A DNA stretch of 64,000 nucleotides from Scylla paramamosain (GCF_035594125.1 NC_087158.1:8296501-8360500), one strand, 5' to 3'. Shown: positions 11,551 to 25,900, numbered from the stretch's first letter. Numbers and translations are program-made. Notes: generated by a model not told the origin, from the sequence alone.

Positions 11551-12079
11551 ATACATTACCAGAAAAGTGTCTTTTGAGTGTTTTGGAGCACGTTCGGCAC
11601 AAAAAACGCACCAAAAAGCATGGAATTCACCCTGTTTGGTAATACAAAGCAATATTACGAAAAACGTGTCTGTTAACTGTCTTTCATTTTCTTACGTGCC
11701 AAAACGCTAAAATGTATGCAAAGCACACTGAAACATTATAAGAAAAGAAGCAATTTGAGTGTTCTTTGAGCTTCTTACTTACAAAAAACGTCAAAAAGTA
11801 TCGAAAATACCTTATATAAGTAAATAAAAAAATCCGAGAAATGTGTATTATGAGTGTTTTTAAACATCTTAAGTACAAAAACTTGAAAGCGCTTGAATAG
11901 CACTCTATATGGAGAAACAGAACAATATTACCAAAAACGAGTATTTTGAGTGTATTTCACATTGTTGGGTGCCATAACGCCAAAATGTATGAGAGCACAC
12001 TATATGGAAAAAAAAAGACATATCCATAAACATCTATTTTGAGTCTTTATAAACGTATTATGCAGAAGAAGTAAAAAAA

Positions 12080-12104
12080 AATAAATAAATAAATAAATAA
12101 AAAC
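12080..12104. repeat. (AAAT)n microsatellite
   Basis: About five repeats of AAAT follow an A-run inside a satellite monomer. Similar AAAT tracts occur at 18750-18775, 22065-22085, 37050-37080 and 55450-55470, usually replacing the A-rich middle of a monomer. Confidence 0.8.
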
Positions 12105-13128
12105 ATAAAGCACCTTATATACGAAAAGAAAAAAAATGACCAGAAATGTGTCTTGAGTGTGATCTACTTACGAGTATGTAACAAAACAGTAAAACGCATG
12201 AAAAACACTGTTTCTGGGAAAAAAAAAAAAAAAACATTAACATTACCAAAAACAAATATTTTAAATGTTTTTGACATGTTACGTACAAAAACGTCAAAAA
12301 GCATAGAAAGTATCTATATGAAGGAACTCTATATGAAGAAATAGAACAACATTACCAAAAATATGTATTTCGAGTGTATTTAACATTGTCAAGTTCTAAA
12401 ATGTCAAAATGTACGTAAAGCTTCCTATATTGGGAAAGAAAAAATGAGATTTTTAAAAATGTGTCTTTTGAATGTTTATCAGTGTGCTAGACACAAAAAC
12501 GTTAAAAAAAAAGCATGAAAAAGCACTCTATATGAGAGAGCAAAACAACATTACCAAAAAGGTTTCTTTTTAGTTTTTTGAGCTAAGTACGTACGAAAAC
12601 GCTTAAAACGCCTGGAAAGTACACTTTATGTAGAAACATGATGATATTAACCCAATTTTTTTTTATTATTGTTTTGAGCTTGTTACGTAGAAAACGCAGC
12701 AATGCTTGGAAAGTAAACGAAAACACTTAACAAGAAACGTATATTATTACTGTTTTTGAGCTTCTTTATTACCAAAATTCTAAAACCCATAACTCTATAT
12801 GGAGAAACAGATCAACATTACCAAAAACTTGTATTTTGTGTGAATTCCTCAATGACAGATAGCAAACCCTACATGTTGAAGGGAAACGAGATTTCCAGGA
12901 ACGTGTCTTTTTTGTGTTTATAAGCGTACTAAGCACCAAAACAATGAAAAGTATGAAAAACACCCTATGTGAGAAAACAAAACATTACCAAAAACGTCTC
13001 TTTTCAGAGTTTTTGAACTGTTTACGTACCAAAACTCTAAAACGCATGCAAAACACCTTTAATGAAGAAACAGAAAGACATTACGCAAAAGAAATATTTT
13101 GAGTGTTTCGGATCTTCTTAGGTACTTT

Positions 13129-13166
13129 CCATACATTTTGGCTTAAGAAAACGCCAGAATGTATGG
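13129..13166. repeat. Short hairpin inside the satellite
   Basis: CCATACATTTTGGC and GCCAGAATGTATGG are complementary over 14 positions with one mismatch, around a 10-base loop. It looks like a tiny fold-back of one monomer segment. Confidence 0.7.
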
Positions 13167-15046
13167 AGAAACGAAAATACACTACGAGAAACATGTATTA
13201 TGAGTGTTTTTGAACTTCTTAGGAATCAAAACGCTAAAACGTATGAATAGCTCTCTATATGGAGGAACAGAATATTACCAAAAAAAAAAAAAAAAAAAGA
13301 ATTTTAAGTGTTTCCACGTTATTAGGTGCAAAAAGGCCAAAATGGATGCAAATCCTACTTTATGGGAAAACGAAGAGACATTGTAAGAAATTTGTCTTTT
13401 GAGTGTTTTTGAGAATCTTAAGCACAAAAAGCTAAAAAGCATGGAATTTACCCTAGAATTTACCCAAAACAATATTACGAAAAAATTTGTTTTTTTCATT
13501 GTTTTTGAAATTATTATGTAACAAAACGCTAAATGGCATACATAACACACTTAATGGAAAAATACAATAACATTATCAAAAACTATTATTTTTAGAGTTT
13601 TAACTTATTACGTACAAAATCGCTAAAATGCATGCGAAGTACCCTATATGGGGAAACGAAAAAGACATTACGAGGAACAAGGATTACTCGTATGAGAGTT
13701 TTTGAGCTTCTTAGATAACAAAACGCTAAAAGACATGAATAGTATGCTATACTGGGAAACAGAACCACATGACACAAAACGTGTATTTTCAGTAAATTTA
13801 ACGTTGTTAGGTATAAAAATGCAAAATAAATATATGCAAAGCACCCTCTATGTGGAAAAGAAACTAGATTTCAAGAAACTAGTCTTTTGAGTGTTTATGA
13901 GCGTGTAAGGCACCAAAACGCTAAATAGCATCTAAAGCACCCTATTTGGAAAAGAAAAAAAAATTGTGATTTTTCAGTGTTTTGAACTACTCACGTACCA
14001 AACCGGTAAAGCGCATGCAAAATACCCTATATGGAGTAAGACAATAAACAGGTATTTTGTGTGTTTTTCATCTTGTTATGTACAAAAAGACATTATAAAA
14101 ACGTGCATTATGAGTGTTTCTGATCTTCCTAGGTACTAAAACACGAAAACGCATGAGAAGCAGTTTATATATAAGAAAAAAAAAAAGGAAGGAAAACAGA
14201 ACATCACAAGAACCGTGTATTTTAATAGTATTTCACTATGTGAGATAACAAAATGCCAAAATGCATGCAAAGCATCCTATATTGGGTCAGAAAACGAGAT
14301 ATAAAAAAAAATGTATCTTTTGAGTGTTAATGAGCGTCTTGGGCACCAAAATGCTGAAAAACATAGAAAACACTCAATAAATGTAAAAAAAATGTTTTTT
14401 AATTGTTTTTTTGATCGCATTACATACCAAAATGCTGAATATTATTAATGCATAGAAAGTACACTTGGGGCAACGAACACATATAAGAAACGTGTATTAA
14501 GAGTGTTTTAGAGCTTCTTAGGTATCAAAAATGCTAAAACGCATGAATAACACTCTATAAGAAGAAACAGAACATGAACAAAAACGTGTACTTTGAGTGT
14601 TTTTCACATTATTAGATACCAAAATGCCAAAATGCATGCAACGCCTACTATATGAGGAAACAAAACGACATTACCAGATGTGTCTTTTGATTGTTTATGA
14701 GCGTGTTAGGCATCTAAAAGCTATAAAACATTAAGTTCACCCTATATGGGAATAGAAAACAAGATTAAAGGATTAACTTTTGAGTGTTTTGAACTTCATA
14801 CGCTAAAAAAACGCTAAAACGCATGTAAAACACACTTTATATAAAAACATAATAACATTAGTAAAAAGAAATATTTTCGAGTGATTCTGAGATTGTTTTA
14901 GAAAACTCCAAAATACATAAAAAAATTACCCCATAATTGCGTCATAATGTATGCAAAGTCCCCTATATGAGGACACAAAAAGACATTTCGAAAGCGTATA
15001 TTATGAGTGTTCTTGAGCTTTTTGGGTATCATATCACTAAAATGCA

Positions 15047-15231
<185 letters not shown>

Positions 15232-16129
15232 AAAACATTACATAAAACGTGTAATTTGAGTGTATTTTACTTTGGTAGTACTTAAACTTGAAAATAACTC
15301 CAAACAGAAAAAAAAATAAATAAATAAATAAATAAAAACCCTCTTCCAGGAGAAACACAATAACATTATCAAAATCAAGTATTTAACGTGTATTTGAGTG
15401 TTCAAAAAACACCAAAATGCATTGAGAGTATATTTCTAAACAAAATGACTTTACGAGAAACATGTAATAGGAGTGTTTTTTGAGCTTCTTAGGTACAAAT
15501 ACGCTAAAACTTATGAATAGCATTCTATACGGAGAAACAGAACAACATTAACAAAAAAGGTGTATTTTTAATGTCTATTACATAGGTACTATAACTTGAA
15601 AATGCCTGAAAAGCCTCTAAAAGGGGAAACGAAACGAAATTACCAGAAACGTGTCTTTTATTTATTTTTTTTATTCTTTGCCTCTTAGGCACTAAAACGC
15701 TAAATAGCCTGGAAATCAATCTTTATGGGGAAAAAAAAATATTACAAAAAATCATCTGTTTTAAACTTATTACGTAGCAAAGCGCTAAAACGTACTCTAT
15801 GAGGGAAAACGGAAAGACATTACGAGAAATTTGTATTATTTTTTTATTTTTTTATTTATTTATTTTTTTTTACGTTCTTAGGTACCAAAAACAACATAAT
15901 AAGTGTTAATATCACTGCATGTGGGGAAACAGAACAACATTAACAAAAATGTGCATTTTGAGTGTTCTTACCTAAAACGCTAAAATGCCGGCAAAGCCTT
16001 TCATACAAGGAAACGAAACGGCCTTACAAGAGACATGTTTTTTAAATGCATTAGAACGTGTTAGGCACCAAAGCATTAAGAAGCATGGAAATCATCCTCT
16101 ATGGGAATACAAAACAGCAAAAACGCGTG

Positions 16130-16130
<1 letters not shown>

Positions 16131-16202
<72 letters not shown>
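16131..16202. repeat. (TG)n microsatellite, ~36 repeats
   Basis: This pure TG array joins AAACGCGTGC on the left to TTTTAGCGTATGAGGCACC on the right. In copy 3 those flanks lie about 1.3 kb apart (56339 and 57703), with the TG array attached to the right flank. The array therefore marks a deletion breakpoint. Confidence 0.95.
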
Positions 16203-16206
<4 letters not shown>

Positions 16207-16718
16207 AGCGTATGAGGCACCAAAACGATAAAAATCATAAAAATCATTCTATTTGGGAACAAAAAAAAAAAAAAGCTTCCAAAAAACGTGTCTTTTCAGT
16301 GTTTTTGAACTTATAATGTACCAAAACGCTAAAATGCATGCCTTTTATAAAGAAGGAGAATAACCTCACGAAAAAAAAGTGTTTTTAATGTTTTTGCTAA
16401 GCTTCTTACGAAGAAAAATACAAAATTCAGGACATCTATCCTATATGGGAAAATGAAATAACATTACAAGAGAAGTGTATTAAGACCGTTTTTTTTTTTT
16501 TTTTAGTTTCTTAGGTGCCAAAAAGCTAAAACGCATGAATAAGCACTCTGTGTGAAGAAACAAATTAATATTACTAAAAACGTTTCTTGTCAGTATATTT
16601 CACACTGTTAGATATCAAAACACCAATATGCTTGCAAAGCACCATATATGTCGAAAAGAAACGACATTTCCAGAAACATGTCTTTTTAGTGTTTATAAAC
16701 GTGTTAGGCACAAAACGC

Positions 16719-19700
16719 ACCAAAAGTACCCTACATGGAGAAACAAAGCACTTAATGGAGAGATAATACCATTAACAAAAATAAGTAGCATGTTTTTTTT
16801 CAGCTTCTTTTGTTCAAAAGCGGAAAAAAAATGTATGTATGTGTTTTGAGCTTCTTAGGTACCAAGACGCTAAAAGGCATAAATAAAACTATATATGTAG
16901 AAAAAAAAAAAAACATTACCAAAAAGTTTATTTTGAGTATTTTTCACAATGTTCGATACCAAAACACCAAAATGCATACAAAGCACTTAATATGGAGAAA
17001 TGAAACTACATTAACAAAAAGTTGTTTTGACCCCCAAAACACTAAGATAAATTGAAGGCACCCCTATATTGGATACAAAATAATATTACGAAAAATGTTC
17101 CTTTTGAGTGTTTTGTGTTTTTGAGCTAACGTACCAAAACGCTAAAAATAGCTGCAAAACAAAGTTTATGGAGAAACGAGATAATATTACCAGAAAACGT
17201 TTATTTTCAATGTTTTGAGCTAATTACGTACAAAAATACCAAAATCCATGGAAAGTAGTGTATTTCAGAAAAAAAATATTAAAAAAAAAACGTGTTTTAT
17301 ATGTTCATGAGCTTCGTAAGTAGCAAAACGCCGAATCGTGTTAAAGAGAAAAAGGATAGCTTTTTTTTTTCTATGAACTCTGTTTTCAGTGACTTTTGCA
17401 TTGTTAAGTACCAAAAAAAGCTAAATGCTTGCAAAGCACTCTATATAGGAAAAGGAAAGAACATTACGAGAAACGTGTTTTTGGTATTCTTTACGTACCA
17501 AAACTCTAAAACGAGTGAATAGCACTACATATGGAAAAAGAGAACATTTCATATAATGACGACAAAATGCATGGAAAAATCCTATTTGAGGTAATGAAAG
17601 AACATTACTAGGATAAGTATTATGAGTGCTTTGGATCGTCTTAGTTACTAAAACGATAAAACTCATGAATAATACTCTATCTCAGAAAGACAACAACATT
17701 ATCAGCTGTTTTTTACATTCTTAAATATCAAAACGCCAAGATGCATGCAAAGCACCCTCAATTATGAATTCAAATTTCATTAACATAAACATGTCTTTTG
17801 TGTGTCCTTTAAAGGCACAAGAACACTAAAAGGAATGGAAAAAACTTAATATGTGAAAAAATACGAAAATGTGTGTTTTGAGTGTTTTTTTAACTACTTA
17901 CGTATCGAAACAATAAAACACTTGCAAAACAACTTTTTATAGAGAAACTATATCAATATTAAAAAAAAAAAAAAAACGTGCATTTTCTGTGTTTTTCATC
18001 TTGTTACAAAACTGCAAATATGTATTGAAAGTACATTTCATCGGAAAACGAAAGAACATTACGAGAGGCGTATATTTTTAGTGTTTTCAAGCTTCATAGT
18101 TACCAAAAAGCTAAAACGCATGAATAACACTCTATATGGAGAAAAAGAATAGCAATACAATAAATGAAACGGGGGGAAATTTGGGAAATGAAAAGACATT
18201 ACAATCATATTTTAGGAGTATTTTTTTTTTTAGTTTCTTAGATACAAAAAAAACAAAAAAGCTTTGAATTGCACTCCATATGAAGAAACAACAATATTAC
18301 CAAAAATGTGTATTTTGAGAGTTTTTTATACAGTTAAGTATGAAAACGCCAAAATGCATGCATTGTGCCCTAAATGGGGGAAAAAAAAAACATCATTTAG
18401 AGAAACATATCTTTTGAGTATTTTGTGCATGTTAGACAACAAAGCTTGGAAAGCACTCTATACTGGAAAACAAAACAAGTCTTTAGAAATATTTTGAGCT
18501 ATATACATGCCAAAATGCAAAAACGCACGCATAACACCCCTTAGGGAGACAGAGTAACATTACCAAAAACAAGTTTTTTTGTTTTTCATTGTCTGAGCAA
18601 GTTACATAAACACAAAAAATGCATGTAAAGAAACCAATATGGGGAGAGAGAGAGGAAAAAAAAAAAACATTACGTGAAGCGTGTATTAAAAATATTTTTG
18701 AGCTTCTCAAGTACCGAAACGCTAAAACGCATGAATAATTCTCTATTTGGAAAAAATAAATAAATAAATAAATAACAGTACCAAAAAATTGTATTTAAAG
18801 TGTATTTCACACTGTTAGGTACTAAGAAGCCAAAATGCATGTAAATCACCTTATATGGGGAAAGGAAACATTTTAAGTAACGTGATTGATAAGTGATTAT
18901 GGGCATATTAGGCACCAAAACGCTAAAAAGCATTGAAAGTACCATATGTGGAAAAACAATACATTATTACCAAACACTTATCTCTCAGTGTTTTTAAGCT
19001 ACTTATGTACCAAAACGCTAAAACGCAGGCAAAACACCTTTTATGAAGAAAAAGCATAACTTTACCAAAAAAACGTGTATTTTCAGAGTTTTTCAGCTTG
19101 TTACGTACAAAAATTCTAAAATGCACGGAAAGTACTATATATGGGGAAAGAAAATGATATGAAGAGAAATGTGGATTATGAGAGTTATTTTCTTAGGAAC
19201 CAATACGTTAAAATCCATGAATGTATCCTCTGTATGGCGAAACAAATCTTTATTACCAAAGACGTATTTTTTTTTTCCATTGTTAGGCACCAAATGCCAA
19301 AATGCATGCAAAGCCTCCTATGTGGGGAAAGGAAACGATATTAACAGAAACGTATCTTTTGAGAGTTTTTCAACGTGTTAGGCACAATAAATGTTAAAAA
19401 GCATAGATGTTATCTCGTTTGGAAAAATAAAACATCAGCAAAAATGTGTCTTTTCACTGTTTTTGAACCACTTATATATCAAAACGCATGCAAAACACCT
19501 TTTATAGAGAAACATGATACCATAACTCAAAACAAGTATTTTGAGTCTTTTTCACTTTGTTAGCTACCAAGAACCCAAAAAAGCATACAAAACATCTTAT
19601 ATTGGAAAAAAAAAACGAGATTTCCAGAAACATTACTTTTGAGTGTTTATGACCGCGCTAGGAACCAAAAATACTAAAAAGCATGAAAAAAAAAAAACCT

Positions 19701-20028
19701 TATAAGTATAGCAAAAACAAGTTAAACAAAAAAAGTCTCGTTTTAGTGTTTTCACCTACTTATCAAAACACTAAAACGTATGTAAAACGCCCTTCATGGA
19801 AAAAGTATATTTCTATTAAAAACGTGTATTTGGAGTGTTTTTGAGTTTGTTAAGTAGGAAAAATACGTGGAAAGTACTGTATATGGGGAAAAAAGAAGCC
19901 ATTTCGAGGAACTTGTGTTAGATAAGTTTTTGAGCTTCTCATGTACCAAAACGCTAAAACGCATGAGTAGCAATCTTGATGGAGAAACAAAAACACAAAA
20001 AAAGGCATATTTTAAATGTATTTGTATA
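16719..20028 (+). repeat. 3.31-kb tandem duplication, first unit
   Basis: This unit is repeated almost base for base at 20029-23328, with an offset of 3310 declining to 3307. The few differences are homopolymer lengths and isolated changes such as TCAT(A/G)TTTT near 18207 and 21517. The junction at about 20022-20030 reads ATGTATTTGTATAACCAAAAG. It passes from the end of a type A monomer straight into a type C monomer, so the duplication is out of monomer register. Copies 2 and 3 of the superrepeat hold a single version. Confidence 0.93.
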
Positions 20029-23000
20029 ACCAAAAGTACCCTACATGGAGAAACAAAGCACTTAATGGAGAGATAATACCATTAACAAAAATAAGTAGCA
20101 TGTTTTTTTTCAGCTTCTTTTGTTCAAAAGCGGAAAAAAAATGTATGTATGTGTTTTGAGCTTCTTAGGTACCAAGACGCTAAAAGGCATAAATAAAACT
20201 ATATATGTAGAAAAAAAAAAAACATTACCAAAAAGTTTATTTTGAGTATTTTTCACAATGTTCGATACCAAAACACCAAAATGCATACAAAGCACTTAAT
20301 ATGGAGAAATGAAACTACATTAACAAAAAGTTGTTTTGACCCCCAAAACACTAAGATAAATTGAAGGCACCCCTATATTGGATACAAAATAATATTACGA
20401 AAAATGTTCCTTTTGAGTGTTTTGTGTTTTTGAGCTAACGTACCAAAACGCTAAAAATAGCTGCAAAACAAAGTTTATGGAGAAACGAGATAATATTACC
20501 AGAAAACGTTTATTTTCAATGTTTTGAGCTAATTACGTACAAAAATACCAAAATCCATGGAAAGTAGTGTATTTCAGAAAAAAAAATATAAAAAAAAAAA
20601 CGTGTTTTATATGTTCATGAGCTTCGTAAGTAGCAAAACGCCGAATCGTGTTAAAGAGAAAAAGGATAGCTTTTTTTTTTTCTATGAACTCTGTTTTCAG
20701 TGACTTTTGCATTGTTAAGTACCAAAAAAAGCTAAATGCTTGCAAAGCACTCTATATAGGAAAAGGAAAGAACATTACGAGAAACGTGTTTTTGGTATTC
20801 TTTACGTACCAAAACTCTAAAACGAGTGAATAGCACTACATATGGAAAAAGAGAACATTTCATATAATGACGACAAAATGCATGGAAAAACCCTATTTGA
20901 GGTAATGAAAGAACATTACTAGGATAAGTATTATGAGTGCTTTGGATCGTCTTAGTTACTAAAACGATAAAACTCATGAATAATACTCTATCTCAGAAAG
21001 ACAACAACATTATCAGCTGTTTTTTACATTCTTAAATATCAAAACGCCAAGATGCATGCAAAGCACCCTCAATTATGAATTCAAATTTCATTAACATAAA
21101 CATGTCTTTTGTGTGTCCTTTAAAGGCACAAGAACACTAAAAGGAATGGAAAAAACTTAATATGTGAAAAAATACGAAAATGTGTGTTTTGAGTGTTTTT
21201 TTAACTACTTACGTATCGAAACAATAAAACACTTGCAAAACAACTTTTTATAGAGAAACTATAACAATATTAAAAAAAAAAAAAACGTGCATTTTCTGTG
21301 TTTTTCATCTTGTTACAAAACTGCAAATATGTATTGAAAGTACATTTCATCGGAAAACGAAAGAACATTACGAGAGGCGTATATTTTTAGTGTTTTTCAA
21401 GCTTCATAGTTACCAAAAAGCTAAAACGCATGAATAACACTCTATATGGAGAAAAAGAATAGCAATACAATAAATGAAACGGGGGGAAATTTGGGAAATG
21501 AAAAGACATTACAATCATGTTTTAGGAGTATTTTTTTTTTTAGTTTCTTAGATACAAAAAAAACAAAAAAGCTTTGAATTGCACTCCATATGAAGAAACA
21601 ACAATATTACCAAAAATGTGTATTTTGAGAGTTTTTTATACAGTTAAGTATGAAAACGCCAAAATGCATGCATTGTGCCCTAAATGGGGGAAAAAAAAAA
21701 CATCATTTAGAGAAACATATCTTTTGAGTATTTTGTGCATGTTAGACAACAAAGCTTGGAAAGCACTCTATACTGGAAAACAAAACAAGTCTTTAGAAAT
21801 ATTTTGAGCTATATACATGCCAAAATGCAAAAACGCACGCATAACACCCCTTAGGGAGACAGAGTAACATTACCAAAAACAAGTTTTTTTGTTTTTCATT
21901 GTCTGAGCAAGTTACATAAACAAAAAATGCATGTAAAGAAACCAATATGGGGAGAGAGAGAGGAAAAAAAAAAACATTACGTGAAGCGTGTATTAAAAAT
22001 ATTTTTGAGCTTCTCAAGTACCGAAACGCTAAAACGCATGAATAATTCTCTATTTGGAAAAAATAAATAAATAAATAAATAACAGTACCAAAAAATTGTA
22101 TTTAAAGTGTATTTCACACTGTTAGGTACTAAGAAGCCAAAATGCATGTAAATCACCTTATATGGGGAAAGGAAACATTTTAAGTAACGTGATTGATAAG
22201 TGATTATGGGCATATTAGGCACCAAAACGCTAAAAAGCATTGAAAGTACCATATGTGGAAAAACAATACATTATTACCAAACACTTATCTCTCAGTGTTT
22301 TTAAGCTACTTATGTACCAAAACGCTAAAACGCAGGCAAAACACCTTTTATGAAGAAAAAGCATAACTTTACCAAAAAAACGTGTATTTTCAGAGTTTTT
22401 CAGCTTGTTACGTACAAAAATTCTAAAATGCACGGAAAGTACTATATATGGGGAAAGAAAATGATATGAAGAGAAATGTGGATTATGAGAGTTATTTTCT
22501 TAGGAACCAATACGTTAAAATCCATGAATGTATCCTCTGTATGGCGAAACAAATCTTTATTACCAAAGACGTATTTTTTTTTTCCATTGTTAGGCACCAA
22601 ATGCCAAAATGCATGCAAAGCCTCCTATGTGGGGAAAGGAAACGATATTAACAGAAACGTATCTTTTGAGAGTTTTTCAACGTGTTAGGCACAATAAATG
22701 TTAAAAAGCATAGATGTTATCTCGTTTGGAAAAATAAAACATCAGCAAAAATGTGTCTTTTCACTGTTTTTGAACCACTTATATATCAAAACGCATGCAA
22801 AACACCTTTTATAGAGAAACATGATACCATAACTCAAAACAAGTATTTTGAGTCTTTTTCACTTTGTTAGCTACCAAGAACCCAAAAAAGCATACAAAAC
22901 ATCTTATATTGGAAAAAAAAAAAACGAGATTTCCAGAAACATTACTTTTGAGTGTTTATGACCGCGCTAGGAACCAAAAATACTAAAAAGCATGAAAAAA

Positions 23001-23328
23001 AACCTTATAAGTATAGCAAAAACAAGTTAAACAAAAAAAGTCTCGTTTTAGTGTTTTCACCTACTTATCAAAACACTAAAACGTATGTAAAACGCCCTTC
23101 ATGGAAAAAGTATATTTCTATTAAAAACGTGTATTTGGAGTGTTTTTGAGTTTGTTAAGTAGGAAAAATACGTGGAAAGTACTGTATATGGGGAAAAAAG
23201 AAGCCATTTCGAGGAACTTGTGTTAGATAAGTTTTTGAGCTTCTCATGTACCAAAACGCTAAAACGCATGAGTAGCAATCTTGATGGAGAAACAAAAACA
23301 CAAAAAAAGGCATATTTTAAATGTATTT
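20029..23328 (+). repeat. 3.31-kb tandem duplication, second unit
   Basis: This is the second unit of the duplication described at 16719. Past 23328 it continues as normal array (ATGTATTTCACATTGTTAG), whereas the first unit ends abruptly at the same point. The near identity suggests either a very recent event or a false duplication made during assembly. Confidence 0.93.
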
Positions 23329-23671
23329 CACATTGTTAGTTACCAAAACGCCAATATCCATAGAAAGCATCTTAATGGAGAGAGTTAATGAAATTTCCAG
23401 AAACGTGTCTTTCGAGTGTTTTTGAGCTTGCTAGGCACCGAAACGTCAAAAAGCATGGAAAAAAACCCCTATATGGAAAAACAAAGGAACATTACCAAAA
23501 ACACTGCATGTATCTCTGTATGGAACACAAAATAAATAAGAAAAACAAGTATTTTGAGTGTTTTTTATCATGTTACAAAAAGGACAAAAAGACCAAGAAA
23601 AAGGAAACCATACATGAAACTACCGTATATGGGACAACGAAAAGACATCAAGAGTGTTTTGGGGGTTCTTA

Positions 23672-24144
23672 GGTATCAAAATCATAAAACGCATGAATAG
23701 CACTCTATATGGAGAAAGAGAACATTACCAAAAACGTGCATTTTGAGCACTTTTTATATTGTTAGGTACCAAAACGACAAAATGCATGCAATATCTCCTA
23801 TATAGGGAAACAAAATGACATTACCAAAACCCTGTCTTTTGAGTGTTTTTGATCTTATTTAACACTAAAACGCTAAATGAAATGGAAATCATCCTATATA
23901 TGAATACAAAACAACATTACGAAAAACGTCTTTTGAGTGTCTTTGAACTTCATACTCACCAAAACTCTGAAACGTTTGCAAAACATACTTTATGGAGAAA
24001 CAGATTAACATTACTAATAACAACTATTTTCCAGTGTTTTTGAGCTGCTTACGTGGAGAAACGAACAAAATACATGAGTTTACCCTATATCAAGAAACGA
24101 AATGACAAGAGAAACGTGTATTATGATTGATATTGAGCTTTTTT
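23672..24144 (+). repeat. Example pentamer: monomers A-B-C-D-E
   Basis: This is a clear example of the basic higher-order unit. Monomer starts are A 23672, B 23765, C 23861, D 23955 and E 24051, with the next A at 24145: 93 to 96 bases each, 473 in total. Type tokens across the window are: A, GCATGAATAGCACTC and TTCACATTGTTAG; B, GCATGCAAAGCACCC, CATTTCCAGAAACG and GAGCGTGTTAGGCACC; C, AGCATGGAAATCACCC and GGGAATACAAAAC; D, GCATGCAAAACACCCTTT, AACAAGTATTTTGAG and GCTTGTTACG; E, GCATGCAAAGTACCC, GACATTACGAGAAACG and TGTATTATGAG. Confidence 0.85.
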
Positions 24145-25900
24145 GGCACCAACCGCGAAAACGCATTAATATCCCTCTATACGAAGAAACAACAACGTTC
24201 CCAAACGTGTAAATTGAGTGTTTTTCACATTGATAGGTACTCACATTATTAGCCCTTTTCATGGGGAAACTAAATAACATACAAGAAAAATATATTTTGA
24301 TTTTTTTTCTACAGGTTACAAAAAAAAATGTTTAAAAGCATGGAAAGCACCCTATATATGAAGAGAAAACATTACCAAAAACGTGTGTTTTGAGTGTTTT
24401 TCAACTCCATACATATGAAAAGACTAAAACGCATGTAAATATACCTTTTATGTATAAATAGAATAATATTACTAAAAACAAGGATTTTCAGTGTTTTTGA
24501 GCTTTTTACGCACAAAAACGCTAAAAAGTATGCAAAGTATCCTATATGGGAAAACGAAAAGACATTACGAGAAACGTGTATTATTAGTGTTTTTAGGCTT
24601 CTTCGTTATGAAAATTCTAAAACTCATGAATAACACTCTATATGAAAAAAAGAAAATACATGAATGGCGATCTATATTTAGAAACAGAACAACATTACAA
24701 AAAAAAAAAAAAAACGTCCATTTTGAGAGATTTTCACATTAGTAAATACCAAAAGGCTGAAATTCATGGAAAGCCACGTATATGGGGAAAATAACGAAAT
24801 CACCAGAAACGTGTTTTGTGAGTGTTTGTTGATAGTGTCAGGCACAAAACCGTAAAAAAAAAAATGATAGAAATCACCTTATATGGGATTACATTACGAA
24901 AAATTTATCTTTTGATTGTTTTTTTTTTTTTATTAACTATCAAAGCGCTTGTCAGGTACGAAAGCGGTAAAAAGCATAGAAATCACATTATGGTAATACA
25001 AAGCATTACCAAAAACGTGTCACTTCAATGTTTTAGAAATTTTTATATTCCAAAATGCTAACACGCATGCAAAAATATTTGTTATGGAGAAACTGAATAC
25101 TATTACCAAAAAATTCCAAAAAGGCATGCAAACTACCCTTAATGCGGAAAAGAATAGACATTACATGAATCGTGTATTAGGATTGTTTTTTTTTTTTTTT
25201 TGCTTTTTAGGTACCAAAACGCTAAAACACATGAATAGCACTCTATATGGACAAACGGAATAACATTACCAAAAACGTGTATTTGCAGTGTTTTTTTTTT
25301 TTACTGTAGGGTACAAAAACGCCAAAATGCATGCCATGAACCTTCTTTGGGAAAAGAAAACGTGTCTCCTAAGTGTTTATGAGCGTCCACGGCACCAAAA
25401 CGCCAAAAAAAAAAAAAATAATAATAATAATAAATAAATAAATAAATAAATTTTAAAAGCACCTTATATGTGAATAAAAAACAGCTTTACGAAAAACGTT
25501 TTTTTTTTTTTGAGCGTTTTTTTTTTTTTCAACTGCTTACTTACCAAAACTCTAAAATGCCTGAAAACACCATTTATGAATAAAAATAACATTACCGAAA
25601 AAAAACGTATTTTCAGTATTTTGGAGATTCTTACGTAAAAAAAAAAAAAAAAAAAACACCAATATGCATATAAAGTGTCCTATATGAAGAAACGAAAGGA
25701 TATTACGAAGGAATTTGGTCATAAATAATTATCAACTTTATAGGTACCTAAAATCTAAAACGAATGAAGAGCTTTCTATATGGAGAAAGAGAACCACATA
25801 ATAAAAAACGAATATTTTGAGTGTATTTCATATTAATAGGTACCGAAACGACAAAAAAAAAAAAAAAAACATGCAAAATACCCTAATGGTGCAAAAAAAG

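Larger units (their letters stand above)
11551..14936 (+). repeat. 96-bp satellite array, forward block
   Basis: This is forward monomers with clear pentamer order. For example, type A begins near 13720, followed by B (GCGTGTAAGGCACC junction), C, D and a shortened E. 13220-13445 is related, inverted, to 63783-64000. The block ends where the 18.5-kb superrepeat begins. Confidence 0.83.
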
